From: JADCRZ01 sp031399065
GTDB lineage: Bacteria; Bacteroidota; Bacteroidia; Chitinophagales; Chitinophagaceae
Direction: 5' to 3'
Assembly: GCA_031399065.1 (NCBI GenBank)
Contig: JANNOM010000075.1
Coordinates: 1 to 64,000 of the forward strand
DNA: 64,000 nt
The notes under the pieces were generated by a model, which was not told the DNA's origin, searched no databases, and was given only the letters and a program-made list of their open reading frames with translations. Shown here piece by piece: positions 43,098 through 52,264 of the stretch (its first letter is position 1; each line of letters starts with the position of its first letter). The position numbers and the translations under genes were made by a program.

Positions 43098-44099
43098 ATG
43101 TCAAAAGCAAAAACCATGTGCCAGAAATTAATTGTTGTATTCCTTATCCTTTCCTTATTCAGTTGTAAAAAAGAAGACACTGCCGAATCGCCTATTCATG
43201 GAAACCTTCCTCCACTGCTGGAACAATCTGTTTCACCGGTTACCACTAACGCTGCTATCAATATTTTTACTGATAATCATTATGTGTATTTTAAGCGGGA
43301 CATTACCGCATTAAACAGACTTTGTATATTTCTCCCGGGCTCAGGAGCCAGGCCGGAAAACTATAGACTATTTGTACAAAAAGCGGGCAGTATGGGTTAT
43401 CATACTTTTGGCCTGATGTACCCCAACCCCAGTGGCATTTACAACAATGGGACCTGCGAAACAAGCCCCGACAATGATTGCTTCTACAAACTTCGCCTGG
43501 AAACCATGCGTGGTACAGATGAGAGCACATTGATAGATGTAAATGCTGCAAACAGCATTATCAACAGGGCAAAAAAATTAATTCAATACCTGCAAACCCA
43601 GTACCCTACGGATAACTGGGGGCAATATGTGCAAAGCAACGGCGATTTGGCATGGAACAAAATTGTTTTTGCAGGCCATTCGCAGGGTGCCGGCCATAGT
43701 GTGTTTATCACAAAATTTTATCCCATTGCAAGGGCAATAATGCTGAGTAATAAAGATTTTAATACCGTCAGCAATTTACCGGCCGCCTGGTATGCCTTAC
43801 CCAATATAAGTACTTTAAACAATGTAGTTGCCTTTACCCATAGCAACGATGAATATGCTGACCAGCAGGTTGTATGGAACAACCTGGGGCTTGCCAGCTT
43901 TGGCGCCATTGTAAATATAGACGGGACTTCCATTCCGTATAGCAATACCCGCAGGTTGACCAGCCTGGTGCCACCCGCGCAGCTATCGGGCTCCGTAGTA
44001 GGTGCGCATGCAAGTGTGGCGGCGGATGCCTATACGCCGAAAGATGCCAGTGGCAAACCAGTGTTTGATAAAGTGTGGGAGTATACGCTTACCTTTTAG
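43098..44099 (+). CDS. lipoprotein with alpha/beta hydrolase domain
   Basis: Leader CQKLIVVFLILSLFSC followed by Lys-Lys-Glu is a lipoprotein signal. The alpha/beta hydrolase part shows LCIFLPGSGARPENYRLF (oxyanion region), KIVFAGHSQGAGHSVFITK (nucleophile Ser in Gly-His-Ser-Gln-Gly, about residue 200) and a late GAHASVAADAY with a probable catalytic His. Length 333 residues. It is likely an anchored esterase or lipase-like enzyme of unknown substrate, the second of this kind in the window, but clearly different from the one at 35870. It stands next to mobile-element debris. Confidence 0.8.
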   Translation: MSKAKTMCQKLIVVFLILSLFSCKKEDTAESPIHGNLPPLLEQSVSPVTTNAAINIFTDNHYVYFKRDITALNRLCIFLPGSGARPENYRLFVQKAGSMGYHTFGLMYPNPSGIYNNGTCETSPDNDCFYKLRLETMRGTDESTLIDVNAANSIINRAKKLIQYLQTQYPTDNWGQYVQSNGDLAWNKIVFAGHSQGAGHSVFITKFYPIARAIMLSNKDFNTVSNLPAAWYALPNISTLNNVVAFTHSNDEYADQQVVWNNLGLASFGAIVNIDGTSIPYSNTRRLTSLVPPAQLSGSVVGAHASVAADAYTPKDASGKPVFDKVWEYTLTF

Positions 44100-44172
44100 C
44101 AGCACCTGAAGTTGAGAATGACAGACGAGTGCTTAATGTGGTGAACAGACTGCGCAAAGCAAAAAAAGAAAG

Positions 44173-44290
44173 GTAATTGGTTCGATTTATCCTGAAAAAC
44201 TTGAAATTGAAAATTTTGTCGTTCGAACCGCTTATGTCAATGAGGTGGTGCGGCTGATATACACGCTGGACAGGGGTTTCAGAGATCCGA
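44173..44290 (+). mobile_element. C-terminal remnant of a serine recombinase
   Basis: The plus-strand frame reads VIGSIYPEKLEIENF, VVRTAYVNEVVRLIY and TLDRGFRD. This matches the C-terminal end seen in many Bacteroidota large serine recombinases (Ile-Gly-Ser-Ile-Tyr-Pro-Glu-Lys-Leu, Tyr/Val-Arg-Thr-x-x-Val-Asn-Glu-x-Val-x-Leu-Ile-Tyr). The catalytic N-terminal domain is absent; upstream bases belong to another frame ending in TAA. It lies next to the 3' end of tRNA-Gln, a usual insertion position. Confidence 0.55.
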
Positions 44291-44296
44291 AAAAAA

Positions 44297-44324
44297 GAAA
44301 CGGCTCGAAAAAATCGAGCCGTTC
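44297..44324 (-). terminator. terminator of tRNA-Gln
   Basis: AACGGCTCGA pairs with TCGAGCCGTT around an A-rich loop; on the minus strand TTTCTTTTTTT follows. It lies directly after the tRNA 3' end. Confidence 0.85.
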
Positions 44325-44332
44325 CGGGTTGG

Positions 44333-44403
44333 TTGGCCTACCAGGATTCGAACCTAGACAAACTGAACCAAAATCAGTTGTACTACCATTATACTATAGG
44401 CCA
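44333..44403 (-). tRNA. tRNA-Gln (anticodon TTG)
   Basis: A 71-base cloverleaf on the minus strand. Acceptor TGGCCTA pairs with TAGGCCA, the anticodon loop TTTTGGT gives anticodon TTG, and the T arm has GGTTCGAATCC. The discriminator is A and the CCA end is encoded at 44330-44332. The gene follows tyrS on the same strand region upstream and is closed by its own terminator. Recombinase debris abuts its 3' side. Confidence 0.93.
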
Positions 44404-44457
44404 ATCCTTAAATGGAGTGCAAAAATAAGGGGTTCAGGTGTTGGAACCAAGATTTTT

Positions 44458-45735
44458 TCAAATTACTTCGACCAGGTAATAATTCTTTTTGCCTTTCTGG
44501 ACAAGGATATATTTTTCGTGCAACAGCGCAGAATCGTTGACAGTCGCCTGTACGTCATCGGCTTTTTTCCTGTTTATGCTAATCCCCCCGTTCTGTATCA
44601 TTTTTCTCGCTTCTCCCTTGCTCGGCAAAATACTTGTTTCAGTCAAGAAGCTGATGATATCGATACCTGAATCTATTTTCTGTTTCTGGTATATCGTCCT
44701 TATAACTCCCTGCATATTCTCCAGGTCGCTTTTGCTCAAACTTTCAGCCGGGGCATGCTGGTTTAAGAATAGCTTTTCAGTGGTTTCCAAGGCCTCCTGG
44801 TATGCTTCGGGGCCGTGGATAAACAGGGTGACTTCTTCCGCCAGTTTTTTCTGGAGTTTGCGGGCACCCGGCTCCGGCTGGTGTTCTGCAATGATCGCAT
44901 CAATTGTCTGTTTGTCGAGAAAAGTAAATATTTTAAGATACGATTCCGCATCGATGTCTGTCGTATTCAGCCAGAACTGGTAAAACTGGTAAGGAGTTGT
45001 GCGGGCCGGGTCAAGCCATACGGTTCCCTGCTCCGTTTTACCGAATTTGGTACCGTCGGCTTTTTTAATTAGTGGGCAGGTAAATGCAAATGCTTCCCCT
45101 CCCGCTTTACGGCGGATGAGTTCGGTGCCCGTGACTATATTCCCCCATTGATCGGAACCGCCCATTTGTAATTTGCAGTTGCGGGTGGAGTATAAATGGA
45201 AAAAATCGTAGCCCTGGATCAATTGGTAAGTGAATTCCGTAAACGACATACCGCTTTCGCCATCGATCCGTTTCTTCACGGAATCTTTTGACATCATATA
45301 GTTTACGGTGATATGTTTACCCGTATCCCGGATAAAATCAAGGAAGCTGATATGTTGAAACCAGTCGAAATTGTTGACCATTTCTGCCGCGTTGGGCAGG
45401 GAGGGGGTGAAATTGAGAAAGCGTCCCAGTTGGCGCTGTATCCCTTTAACGTTCGTTTGCAGCGTATCCATGTCAAGCATTTTTCGTTCCTCCGCTTTAA
45501 ATGATGGGTCTCCCACCATGCCGGTAGCGCCGCCGACCAGTGCAAATGGTTTGTGACCGGCTTTCTGCAAATGCACCAGTAATAGTATAGGCACCAAGCT
45601 GCCAATATGCAGACTTTCGGCCGTCGGGTCGAATCCTATATAGGCAGATGTCATTTCTTTATTGAGTTGCTCTTCCGTACCAGGCATTATATCCTGTATC
45701 ATGCCCCTCCAGCGTAATTCTTCAATCAGATTCAT
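44458..45735 (-). CDS. tyrS: tyrosyl-tRNA synthetase
   Basis: Charges tRNA-Tyr with tyrosine. The HIGH-like motif is in PTAESLHIGSLVPILLL (about residues 37-53) and the KMSKS-like motif is KFGKTEQGTVWLDP (about 230), followed by a C-terminal S4 RNA-binding domain (LPSKGEARKMIQNGGISINRKK). The length of 425 residues matches bacterial TyrRS. The tRNA-Gln gene lies about 55 bases downstream on the same strand. Confidence 0.97.
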   Translation of the reverse strand: MNLIEELRWRGMIQDIMPGTEEQLNKEMTSAYIGFDPTAESLHIGSLVPILLLVHLQKAGHKPFALVGGATGMVGDPSFKAEERKMLDMDTLQTNVKGIQRQLGRFLNFTPSLPNAAEMVNNFDWFQHISFLDFIRDTGKHITVNYMMSKDSVKKRIDGESGMSFTEFTYQLIQGYDFFHLYSTRNCKLQMGGSDQWGNIVTGTELIRRKAGGEAFAFTCPLIKKADGTKFGKTEQGTVWLDPARTTPYQFYQFWLNTTDIDAESYLKIFTFLDKQTIDAIIAEHQPEPGARKLQKKLAEEVTLFIHGPEAYQEALETTEKLFLNQHAPAESLSKSDLENMQGVIRTIYQKQKIDSGIDIISFLTETSILPSKGEARKMIQNGGISINRKKADDVQATVNDSALLHEKYILVQKGKKNYYLVEVI

Positions 45736-45915
45736 GGTTTTAAGCTATTTTAGACAAGGATTTTTAGAAAGTAAGAGGCTTGACTATTTATCTTTTTTCC
45801 TCGCTTAATAAAAAATCACGACAGGTGCAAAAGTAAAGGAATTGCAATATTTAAGGTTAAAAGCCGTTATTTATCGCTGGGGCGTTTGTTCAGCGCCCGG
45901 TTTGAATGTTGATGT

Positions 45916-47031
45916 ATGAATAAGATTTACCTGCTTTTCCTGCTTACGGGAATATTATTGGCTGATCATAAAGATGCTTTTGGGCAATTCAGGAAATATT
46001 CCAACGAGTTCCTGAATATTGGCGCAGGTGCCAGGGGCCTCGCCATGGGTGGAGCCCAGGTGGCGTCTGTGAGCGATGGCACGGCTACTTACTGGAATCC
46101 TGCGGCACTTGTAAACGTAAAAAATCAACCACAGATCAACTTTATGCACGCGGAATATTTTGCGGGCATCGGTAAATACGATTACGGAAGTTTAGCCCTG
46201 CCACTTAAAGACGGCAAAAGAACGGTGGGAGTTTCCGTACTGCGATTTGCAGTGGACGATATTCCAAATACTGTTTTCCTGGTGGAACCGGACGGAACTA
46301 TTAATTTCAGTAATATCACTACTTTTTCCTCTGCCGACTACGCATTTATGTTCTCTTACGCACAGCAGGTAAAATTTCGAAAAACCAAAACACTCAATAT
46401 CGGCGTAAATGCTAAAGTGATTCACCGCAAGGCAGGAGATTTTACTACCGCATGGGGTTTTGGATTCGATGCCTCGGTGCAGTATGTTGCTCCCAAATTC
46501 AGGCTGGGTATAGTGGCCAGGGATGTTACGACTACTTTTAACGCATGGAGTTATAATCTTAGCGAGAAAATGCGGGAAGTGTTTTATGTAACCAATAACG
46601 AGATACCCGTTAAATCGACCGAACTTACGGCACCCAAACTGATTGTAGGAGGCGCTTATATTTTCAAACTCGGTCAATCGCTTAACCTGATGGCGGAAGC
46701 CAATCTCGATATTACGTTCGACGGCAGGCGCAATACGGTGGCAAGTTTCGACCCGGTAAGTATCGATCCCAAAGCAGGACTTGAATTATCGGTAAAAGAC
46801 GTTTTCTTTGTGCGGGGTGGACTAAGTAATCTGCAGCAGACACTGGACGATGAAGATACCACCAACCAGAAAAAGACATGGATCTACCAGCCTGCTTTAG
46901 GAGCGGGTTTTAAAGTTTCCAATGTATACATCGATTACGCTTTCACCAACCTGGCAAACCAATCGAACCCTCTATACACCCATATATTTTCATTGAAACT
47001 CGATCTTGTGAAAAAAAAGAAAACCAAATAA
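45916..47031 (+). CDS. porV2: PorV/PorQ family type IX secretion protein (PorV2-like)
   Basis: Outer-membrane beta-barrel related to the PorV shuttle protein of the type IX secretion system. After the signal (MNKIYLLFLLTGILLADHKD, cleaved before FGQFRKY) come FLNIGAGARGLAMGGAQVASVSD and TATYWNPAAL, the family opening. Amphipathic strands continue to the C-terminal FSLKLDLVKKKK. The length of 371 residues fits. It is immediately followed, 28 bases later, by the PorU2-like protease gene, the typical PorV2-PorU2 pairing in Bacteroidota genomes. The gene symbol follows that pairing. Confidence 0.85.
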   Translation: MNKIYLLFLLTGILLADHKDAFGQFRKYSNEFLNIGAGARGLAMGGAQVASVSDGTATYWNPAALVNVKNQPQINFMHAEYFAGIGKYDYGSLALPLKDGKRTVGVSVLRFAVDDIPNTVFLVEPDGTINFSNITTFSSADYAFMFSYAQQVKFRKTKTLNIGVNAKVIHRKAGDFTTAWGFGFDASVQYVAPKFRLGIVARDVTTTFNAWSYNLSEKMREVFYVTNNEIPVKSTELTAPKLIVGGAYIFKLGQSLNLMAEANLDITFDGRRNTVASFDPVSIDPKAGLELSVKDVFFVRGGLSNLQQTLDDEDTTNQKKTWIYQPALGAGFKVSNVYIDYAFTNLANQSNPLYTHIFSLKLDLVKKKKTK

Positions 47032-47059
47032 ATCCACCACCCGGGAAAGCTAAATTATT

Positions 47060-50000
47060 ATGAAAAGAATATTTACTCTAATATATTTAATGTGTGCATT
47101 GACGGCTTTCCCGCAGCAATACAATAATGAATGGATCGATTACACCAAAACCTATTATAAATTTAAACTGGGCCAAACGGGCCTTTGCCGTTTATCTCAG
47201 CCAACACTCAATGCTGCTGGCTTAGGTAGCGTGCCAGCGGAGCAGTTTAAACTGTTCAGGAACGGTGTGGAAGTGCCTCTTTATACTACATCGGTCAGCG
47301 GACCGCTTGCTGCTAACGGTTATATCGAATTCTGGGGGGAGGCGAACGACGGCAGGGCCGATAAAGCCCTTTACAGGAACCCTGCTTTTCAGCATTCTGA
47401 TAAAATAAGCCTGCAGACAGATACTGCCATGTATTTTCTTACCATTAACGCAGGTTCCAATAAGCGACTCACAGAGCAGGCAAATAACGCAGGCTCGTCT
47501 CCGCTGAACGCGGAACTTTTCTTTATGCATACCGCCGGAACCTACTTCCGAACCAAGATAAATTCAGGCTTTGCCAGAAATGCAGGTGAATATGTTTATT
47601 CATCTTCTTATGACCAGGGTGAATACTGGAGTTCCAGGGATTTCACCGGATCCTCTCCTTTATCTGATAACATAACGGGCCTTCCCGTGTATGCTGGTGG
47701 ACCGCAGGCCTACCTGCGATTCGGCGCATCGGGTAATACCCAAAACCGCAGAAGGTTACAGGTAGCTATAAACAATACCCAGCTTTTTAACAGTGAATTA
47801 TCGATTTTCAGCGATACGAACGCAGCCCCTGTTTATTTCCCGGTAAGTTTGATAGGTGCCGGCAATTCCAATATCGTATTCAGCTTAAGAGATGCGGACG
47901 CGATGTCTCCGCTTGATGTAAACGACCGTGCCGTAATTTCTTATTACGATATCACCTACCCGAGAAAATTTGATTTTTCCCAGGCAAAGAACTTCTCTTT
48001 CACCCTTCCGGCAAAAAATGAAGGTTATTTATTATCCATTACCAATTTTAATAAAGGTGCCGTAATCCCGGTGCTGTACGATCTTGCCGCCAATGAGCGC
48101 TACACCGCGGTTTATTCTGCTACGGGCGATTCAGTGAAATTTGCGTTACCCGGTACTACCCAGCAAAGAAACCTGGTGCTGGTAAACCAGGAAACCTCGA
48201 ATGTTATAGCCATCAACTCACTTACGCCCAGGTCTTTTATTAATTATGCCAATACGTCCAGACAGGGTGATTATATAATTATTTCCAATCCTCTTTTATA
48301 CAATGGTACAAGCGGCAACAACCCCGTAAACGATTACCGTGATTACAGGAGATCTGCTGACGGAGGTAACTACAACGCCATAATAATTGAAATTGACGAA
48401 CTGGTTGATCAGTTTGCATTCGGCATAAAAAAACACCCGTTGTCCATCAAGAATTTTGTACGGTATGCCAGAACTAATTTCAGTGTGCTCCCCAAGTATG
48501 TATTCATGATAGGTCGCGGGGTGGATTATGTTAATTATCGTAACAACGAAAGCAGCAACCTTATTGAAAGGTTGAACCTTATACCTTCCTTTGGCTATCC
48601 AGCATCGGATAATTTTTTAAGTTCACTTGACGCTTTGTCGGCGGTGCCGGTTATACCTATAGGACGACTGTCTACTGTTCACGCTTACGAGGTCGCTGAT
48701 TACCTACAGAAAATGAAGGAGTATGAAAATGTTCAGAAGACGGCCCCCAATACTATTAAAGACCGTTTGTGGATGAAGAACGTTATGCATGTTACCGGAG
48801 CCAGTCAGTCAGAACTGGGGGTTGCATTGTGCAATTTCATGTCTGGCTACAAGAGTGTACTGGACGACACGCTTGTGGGTACCAATGTAAGTATGTTTTG
48901 TAAAAGCTCTGCCAATCCGGTAGAGGAGCTTTCCAGCAATAATGTAGCAGATCTTTTTGAAGAAGGCCTGAGCATGGTTACATACTTTGGACACTCATCT
49001 ACTACAACACTTGAATTTAATATAGATGATCCTCAAAACTATAATAGTACAGGGAAGTATCCTGTTTTTTCAGTTAACGGATGTAATGCGGGCAATTTTT
49101 TTACTTATTATCCTGCAAGACTTGATTTTAATGAAACGCTTTCTGAGAAATTTGTACTCGCAAAACAAAAGGGCGGCATAGCTTTCCTGGCTAGCACACA
49201 TTTTGGAATAGTTAATTATCTTAATATTTACCTGAATTATTTATATCGTAATTTATCAGGAAAAAGCTATAATCAATCACTAGGCGTACTTCACGAAAAT
49301 TCATTAAGACAATTAATTGATCAACAAGCGGTTGGCGATTTTTTTGCCCGGTGTCATGCGGAAGAAATTACATTACATGGTGATCCTGCATTAAAAATGA
49401 ATTTTCAGGATAAGCCTGATTACGTAATAGAAGATCCCCAGGTAAAAATTTCACCTAATGTCGTTTCAATTGCAGATAATGAATTTACCGTATCAGCCAA
49501 AATATATAATTTAGGAAAGGCAGTTAGCGATTCCATTACATTGGAGATTAAAAGGCAATACCCTGATGGTGTCGTGGAGACTATAAGTAAAAAGAAAATA
49601 GGTGGCATAAGATACAGTGACTCTTTATCTTTAAAAGTACCTGTTATTGCTACAAGAGATAAAGGCGTTAATAAAATAACTATCACTATTGATTCTGATG
49701 ATGTAGTTGTTGAGGAAAGCGAGACTAACAATAGCATAAGTCATGATGTGTTCATATATGAAGATGAAGCAAGGCCTGCATTTCCTTACAATTTTTCTAT
49801 TGTGAGTAAGCCTGATCAAAAGCTGTTTGCATCAACAGCGAACCCTGTCAGCTCCACCAAAAGTTATATCTTCGAGATTGACACAACGGAGTTGTTTAAT
49901 TCGGCCTTAAAGGTTAGTAAAGAGATAACTGCACCTGGAGGCATAATAGAAATTAATCCCCAGGTTTCGTTTATTAACAATACGGTTTATTATTGGAGAA

Positions 50001-52168
50001 CATCTCTGAAGCCTGTAGGAAGTGCAATAAACCAGTGGAATAATTCCTCTTTTATCTATATAGCTAGCGGGGGAAGCGGATTTAATCAATCACATTATTA
50101 TCAAAATCTTAAATCGTCTGTTCAAAATATCTCACTGTCTGAGAACAGGATTTGGAATTTTGGTAGTACGATCAATAACCTGTTTATTAAAAACGGGGTA
50201 TTCCCTGGGGGGGGAACTCAGGATAACGACTTTTCAGTAAGCGCAAGCAGCACTACTGACCTGATTCAAAGCGCATGTGTGGGAACATCCCTGATTTTTA
50301 ATGTGTTTGACGGCAAAACGTTTAAACCATGGAAAAACGTGGATATCAACGGGAATAATTTATATCTAAGCGGGAGCGCAAGTGCGAATTGCAGGCCTTC
50401 CCGGAATTATAATTTTGAATTTTCTCATACAACTGCCGGGAATCGTACGCTAATGTCAAGGTTTATGGATAGCATACCCGATGGTAATTTTGTTGTTGTA
50501 AGATCTATTGACTATTCCCCTTCTTCCAACGCACCTGTGTGGAAGGCGGATGAATTAGTGAATGGTCCGGGTAATTCCTTGTATCACCGGCTTTTAGCCG
50601 CGGGTTTTTCAGCTTTAGATAGTTATAATATTCCTCGCGCTTTTGCTTTCGTTTATAAAAAAGGCGATCCTGGTTTTATACCCAAATATGCATTAACAAA
50701 TGGTATAACCGATAGATTTACCCTTTCAGTTGATGGATTTACGCCGGATACTTTAGGGTTCATAACATCACCTGTATTTGGTCCCGCAAAATCTTGGAAA
50801 GAGATACATTGGAGAGGGGAAAGTTCAGAAGTAAATTCGGCAGACAGGCCACTTGTAGATGTTATTGGAATTGGTAATAATAATAGTAAAACTGTCTTAT
50901 ATAGGCTGGATAAAAGTAATCAGGATTTTGATATTTCATCGATTGATGCTAAACTTTATCCTTTAATGCAGTTAAAAATGACAAATTTAGATTCCGTAAC
51001 CTTAACACCTTATCAATTAAATTATTGGCGAATTAACTACGACCCTATTCCGGAGGGTTCTATAGCACCTAATTTGATATATAGCGGAAAGGATACACTG
51101 GAGATAGGTGAAAAACTAAATTTCTCTATTGCATTTAAAAATATAAGTGAAAGTCCTTTTGATAGCCTTAGAGTTAAGTTTTATGTTATAGATAATAATA
51201 ACGTGACCCATGCAATTACAGATAGCAAGGGCAAACCTTTGCAAATGGGAGATACAATAGTGATAAACTATTCGATCGACACTAAAGATTTCCCTGGAAA
51301 TAATACGTTGTCGGTAATTTTTAATCCCGATAATGATCAGCCGGAACAATATTCATTCAATAATTTTCTGTATAAAGATTTTTATGTACGGCCGGATAAA
51401 ACAAACCCATTGCTGGATGTAACGTTCGATGGTGTACACATTCTTAATAATGATATCGTTTCGTCTAAGCCGCATATTCAGATTAAGATAAAGGATGAAG
51501 CCAAGTTTATGCTCTTAAATGACACGTCTTTAGTAAAGGAACTTGCCGTAAGATTTCCTGATGGAAACAATACTATAAGAACCTACAGATTTGACAACGA
51601 TACATTAAAATTTACCCCTGCCCGGGATGGTAATAGTAATACCGCTACGATTGATTTCTCTCCTCACTTTCCCGCGATATTAGACGCCAATGGAGAGCTG
51701 TTTAATCCGGACGGTGACGATTATGAGCTTACAGTAAGGGCAATAGATAAAAGCGAAAATAATGCAGGAAGTAAGGAATTTAAAGTGTCTTTTAAGGTTA
51801 TTGACAAAGCGATGATAAGCAATTTACTTAACTATCCCAATCCTTTTACTACCTCCACGGCTTTTGTATTTGTCATAACGGGTAGTGAAATACCTCAAAA
51901 CATTAAAATTCAGATACTTACTGTAACTGGTAAGATTGTTCGCGAAATTACCAAGGAAGAACTCGGTCCGCTTCATATCGGCAGGAATATTACGGAGTAT
52001 AAATGGAATGGTACTGATCAGTACGGTCAGAGGCTGGGTAACGGTGTTTACCTTTACAGAGTTATTACTTCTTTAAATGGGAAGCGCATGGACAAATATA
52101 AATCACAAGGTGATGATACAGATAAGTATTTTAATAAGGGTTATGGTAAAATGTATCTAATGAGATAA
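47060..52168 (+). CDS. porU2: PorU2-like type IX secretion sortase, C25 peptidase family
   Basis: A 1702-residue surface protein of the gingipain-like C25 family. Signal peptide MKRIFTLIYLMCALTAFPQQ. The C25 domain spans about residues 405-785, with SYFGHSSTTT-type catalytic His (MVTYFGHSSTTTLEF, about 640) and catalytic Cys in SVNGCNAGNFF (about 673), preceded by VFMIGRGVDYVNYR and PVIPIGRLST. CARDB-like beta domains follow (about 795-900), further beta-rich domains, and the C-terminus has NYPNPFTTSTAFVFVITG and NGVYLYRV, like FlgD-Ig/T9SS tails. Base composition drops from about half G+C before 48960 to clearly AT-rich afterwards. Paired with PorV2. Confidence 0.88.
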   Translation: MKRIFTLIYLMCALTAFPQQYNNEWIDYTKTYYKFKLGQTGLCRLSQPTLNAAGLGSVPAEQFKLFRNGVEVPLYTTSVSGPLAANGYIEFWGEANDGRADKALYRNPAFQHSDKISLQTDTAMYFLTINAGSNKRLTEQANNAGSSPLNAELFFMHTAGTYFRTKINSGFARNAGEYVYSSSYDQGEYWSSRDFTGSSPLSDNITGLPVYAGGPQAYLRFGASGNTQNRRRLQVAINNTQLFNSELSIFSDTNAAPVYFPVSLIGAGNSNIVFSLRDADAMSPLDVNDRAVISYYDITYPRKFDFSQAKNFSFTLPAKNEGYLLSITNFNKGAVIPVLYDLAANERYTAVYSATGDSVKFALPGTTQQRNLVLVNQETSNVIAINSLTPRSFINYANTSRQGDYIIISNPLLYNGTSGNNPVNDYRDYRRSADGGNYNAIIIEIDELVDQFAFGIKKHPLSIKNFVRYARTNFSVLPKYVFMIGRGVDYVNYRNNESSNLIERLNLIPSFGYPASDNFLSSLDALSAVPVIPIGRLSTVHAYEVADYLQKMKEYENVQKTAPNTIKDRLWMKNVMHVTGASQSELGVALCNFMSGYKSVLDDTLVGTNVSMFCKSSANPVEELSSNNVADLFEEGLSMVTYFGHSSTTTLEFNIDDPQNYNSTGKYPVFSVNGCNAGNFFTYYPARLDFNETLSEKFVLAKQKGGIAFLASTHFGIVNYLNIYLNYLYRNLSGKSYNQSLGVLHENSLRQLIDQQAVGDFFARCHAEEITLHGDPALKMNFQDKPDYVIEDPQVKISPNVVSIADNEFTVSAKIYNLGKAVSDSITLEIKRQYPDGVVETISKKKIGGIRYSDSLSLKVPVIATRDKGVNKITITIDSDDVVVEESETNNSISHDVFIYEDEARPAFPYNFSIVSKPDQKLFASTANPVSSTKSYIFEIDTTELFNSALKVSKEITAPGGIIEINPQVSFINNTVYYWRTSLKPVGSAINQWNNSSFIYIASGGSGFNQSHYYQNLKSSVQNISLSENRIWNFGSTINNLFIKNGVFPGGGTQDNDFSVSASSTTDLIQSACVGTSLIFNVFDGKTFKPWKNVDINGNNLYLSGSASANCRPSRNYNFEFSHTTAGNRTLMSRFMDSIPDGNFVVVRSIDYSPSSNAPVWKADELVNGPGNSLYHRLLAAGFSALDSYNIPRAFAFVYKKGDPGFIPKYALTNGITDRFTLSVDGFTPDTLGFITSPVFGPAKSWKEIHWRGESSEVNSADRPLVDVIGIGNNNSKTVLYRLDKSNQDFDISSIDAKLYPLMQLKMTNLDSVTLTPYQLNYWRINYDPIPEGSIAPNLIYSGKDTLEIGEKLNFSIAFKNISESPFDSLRVKFYVIDNNNVTHAITDSKGKPLQMGDTIVINYSIDTKDFPGNNTLSVIFNPDNDQPEQYSFNNFLYKDFYVRPDKTNPLLDVTFDGVHILNNDIVSSKPHIQIKIKDEAKFMLLNDTSLVKELAVRFPDGNNTIRTYRFDNDTLKFTPARDGNSNTATIDFSPHFPAILDANGELFNPDGDDYELTVRAIDKSENNAGSKEFKVSFKVIDKAMISNLLNYPNPFTTSTAFVFVITGSEIPQNIKIQILTVTGKIVREITKEELGPLHIGRNITEYKWNGTDQYGQRLGNGVYLYRVITSLNGKRMDKYKSQGDDTDKYFNKGYGKMYLMR

Positions 52169-52264
52169 GATGTTGTGTATGATTTATACTTGATTACATA
52201 TATAATTACGTAAATAATATTTGATTTTTTCTCCAGGGAAGAATGTGATATTTTTATTGCAAAT

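Noticed and set aside
44245..44670. Plus-strand 141-codon frame
   Set aside because: It reads through the recombinase tail, a terminator, the tRNA-Gln complement and the end of tyrS.
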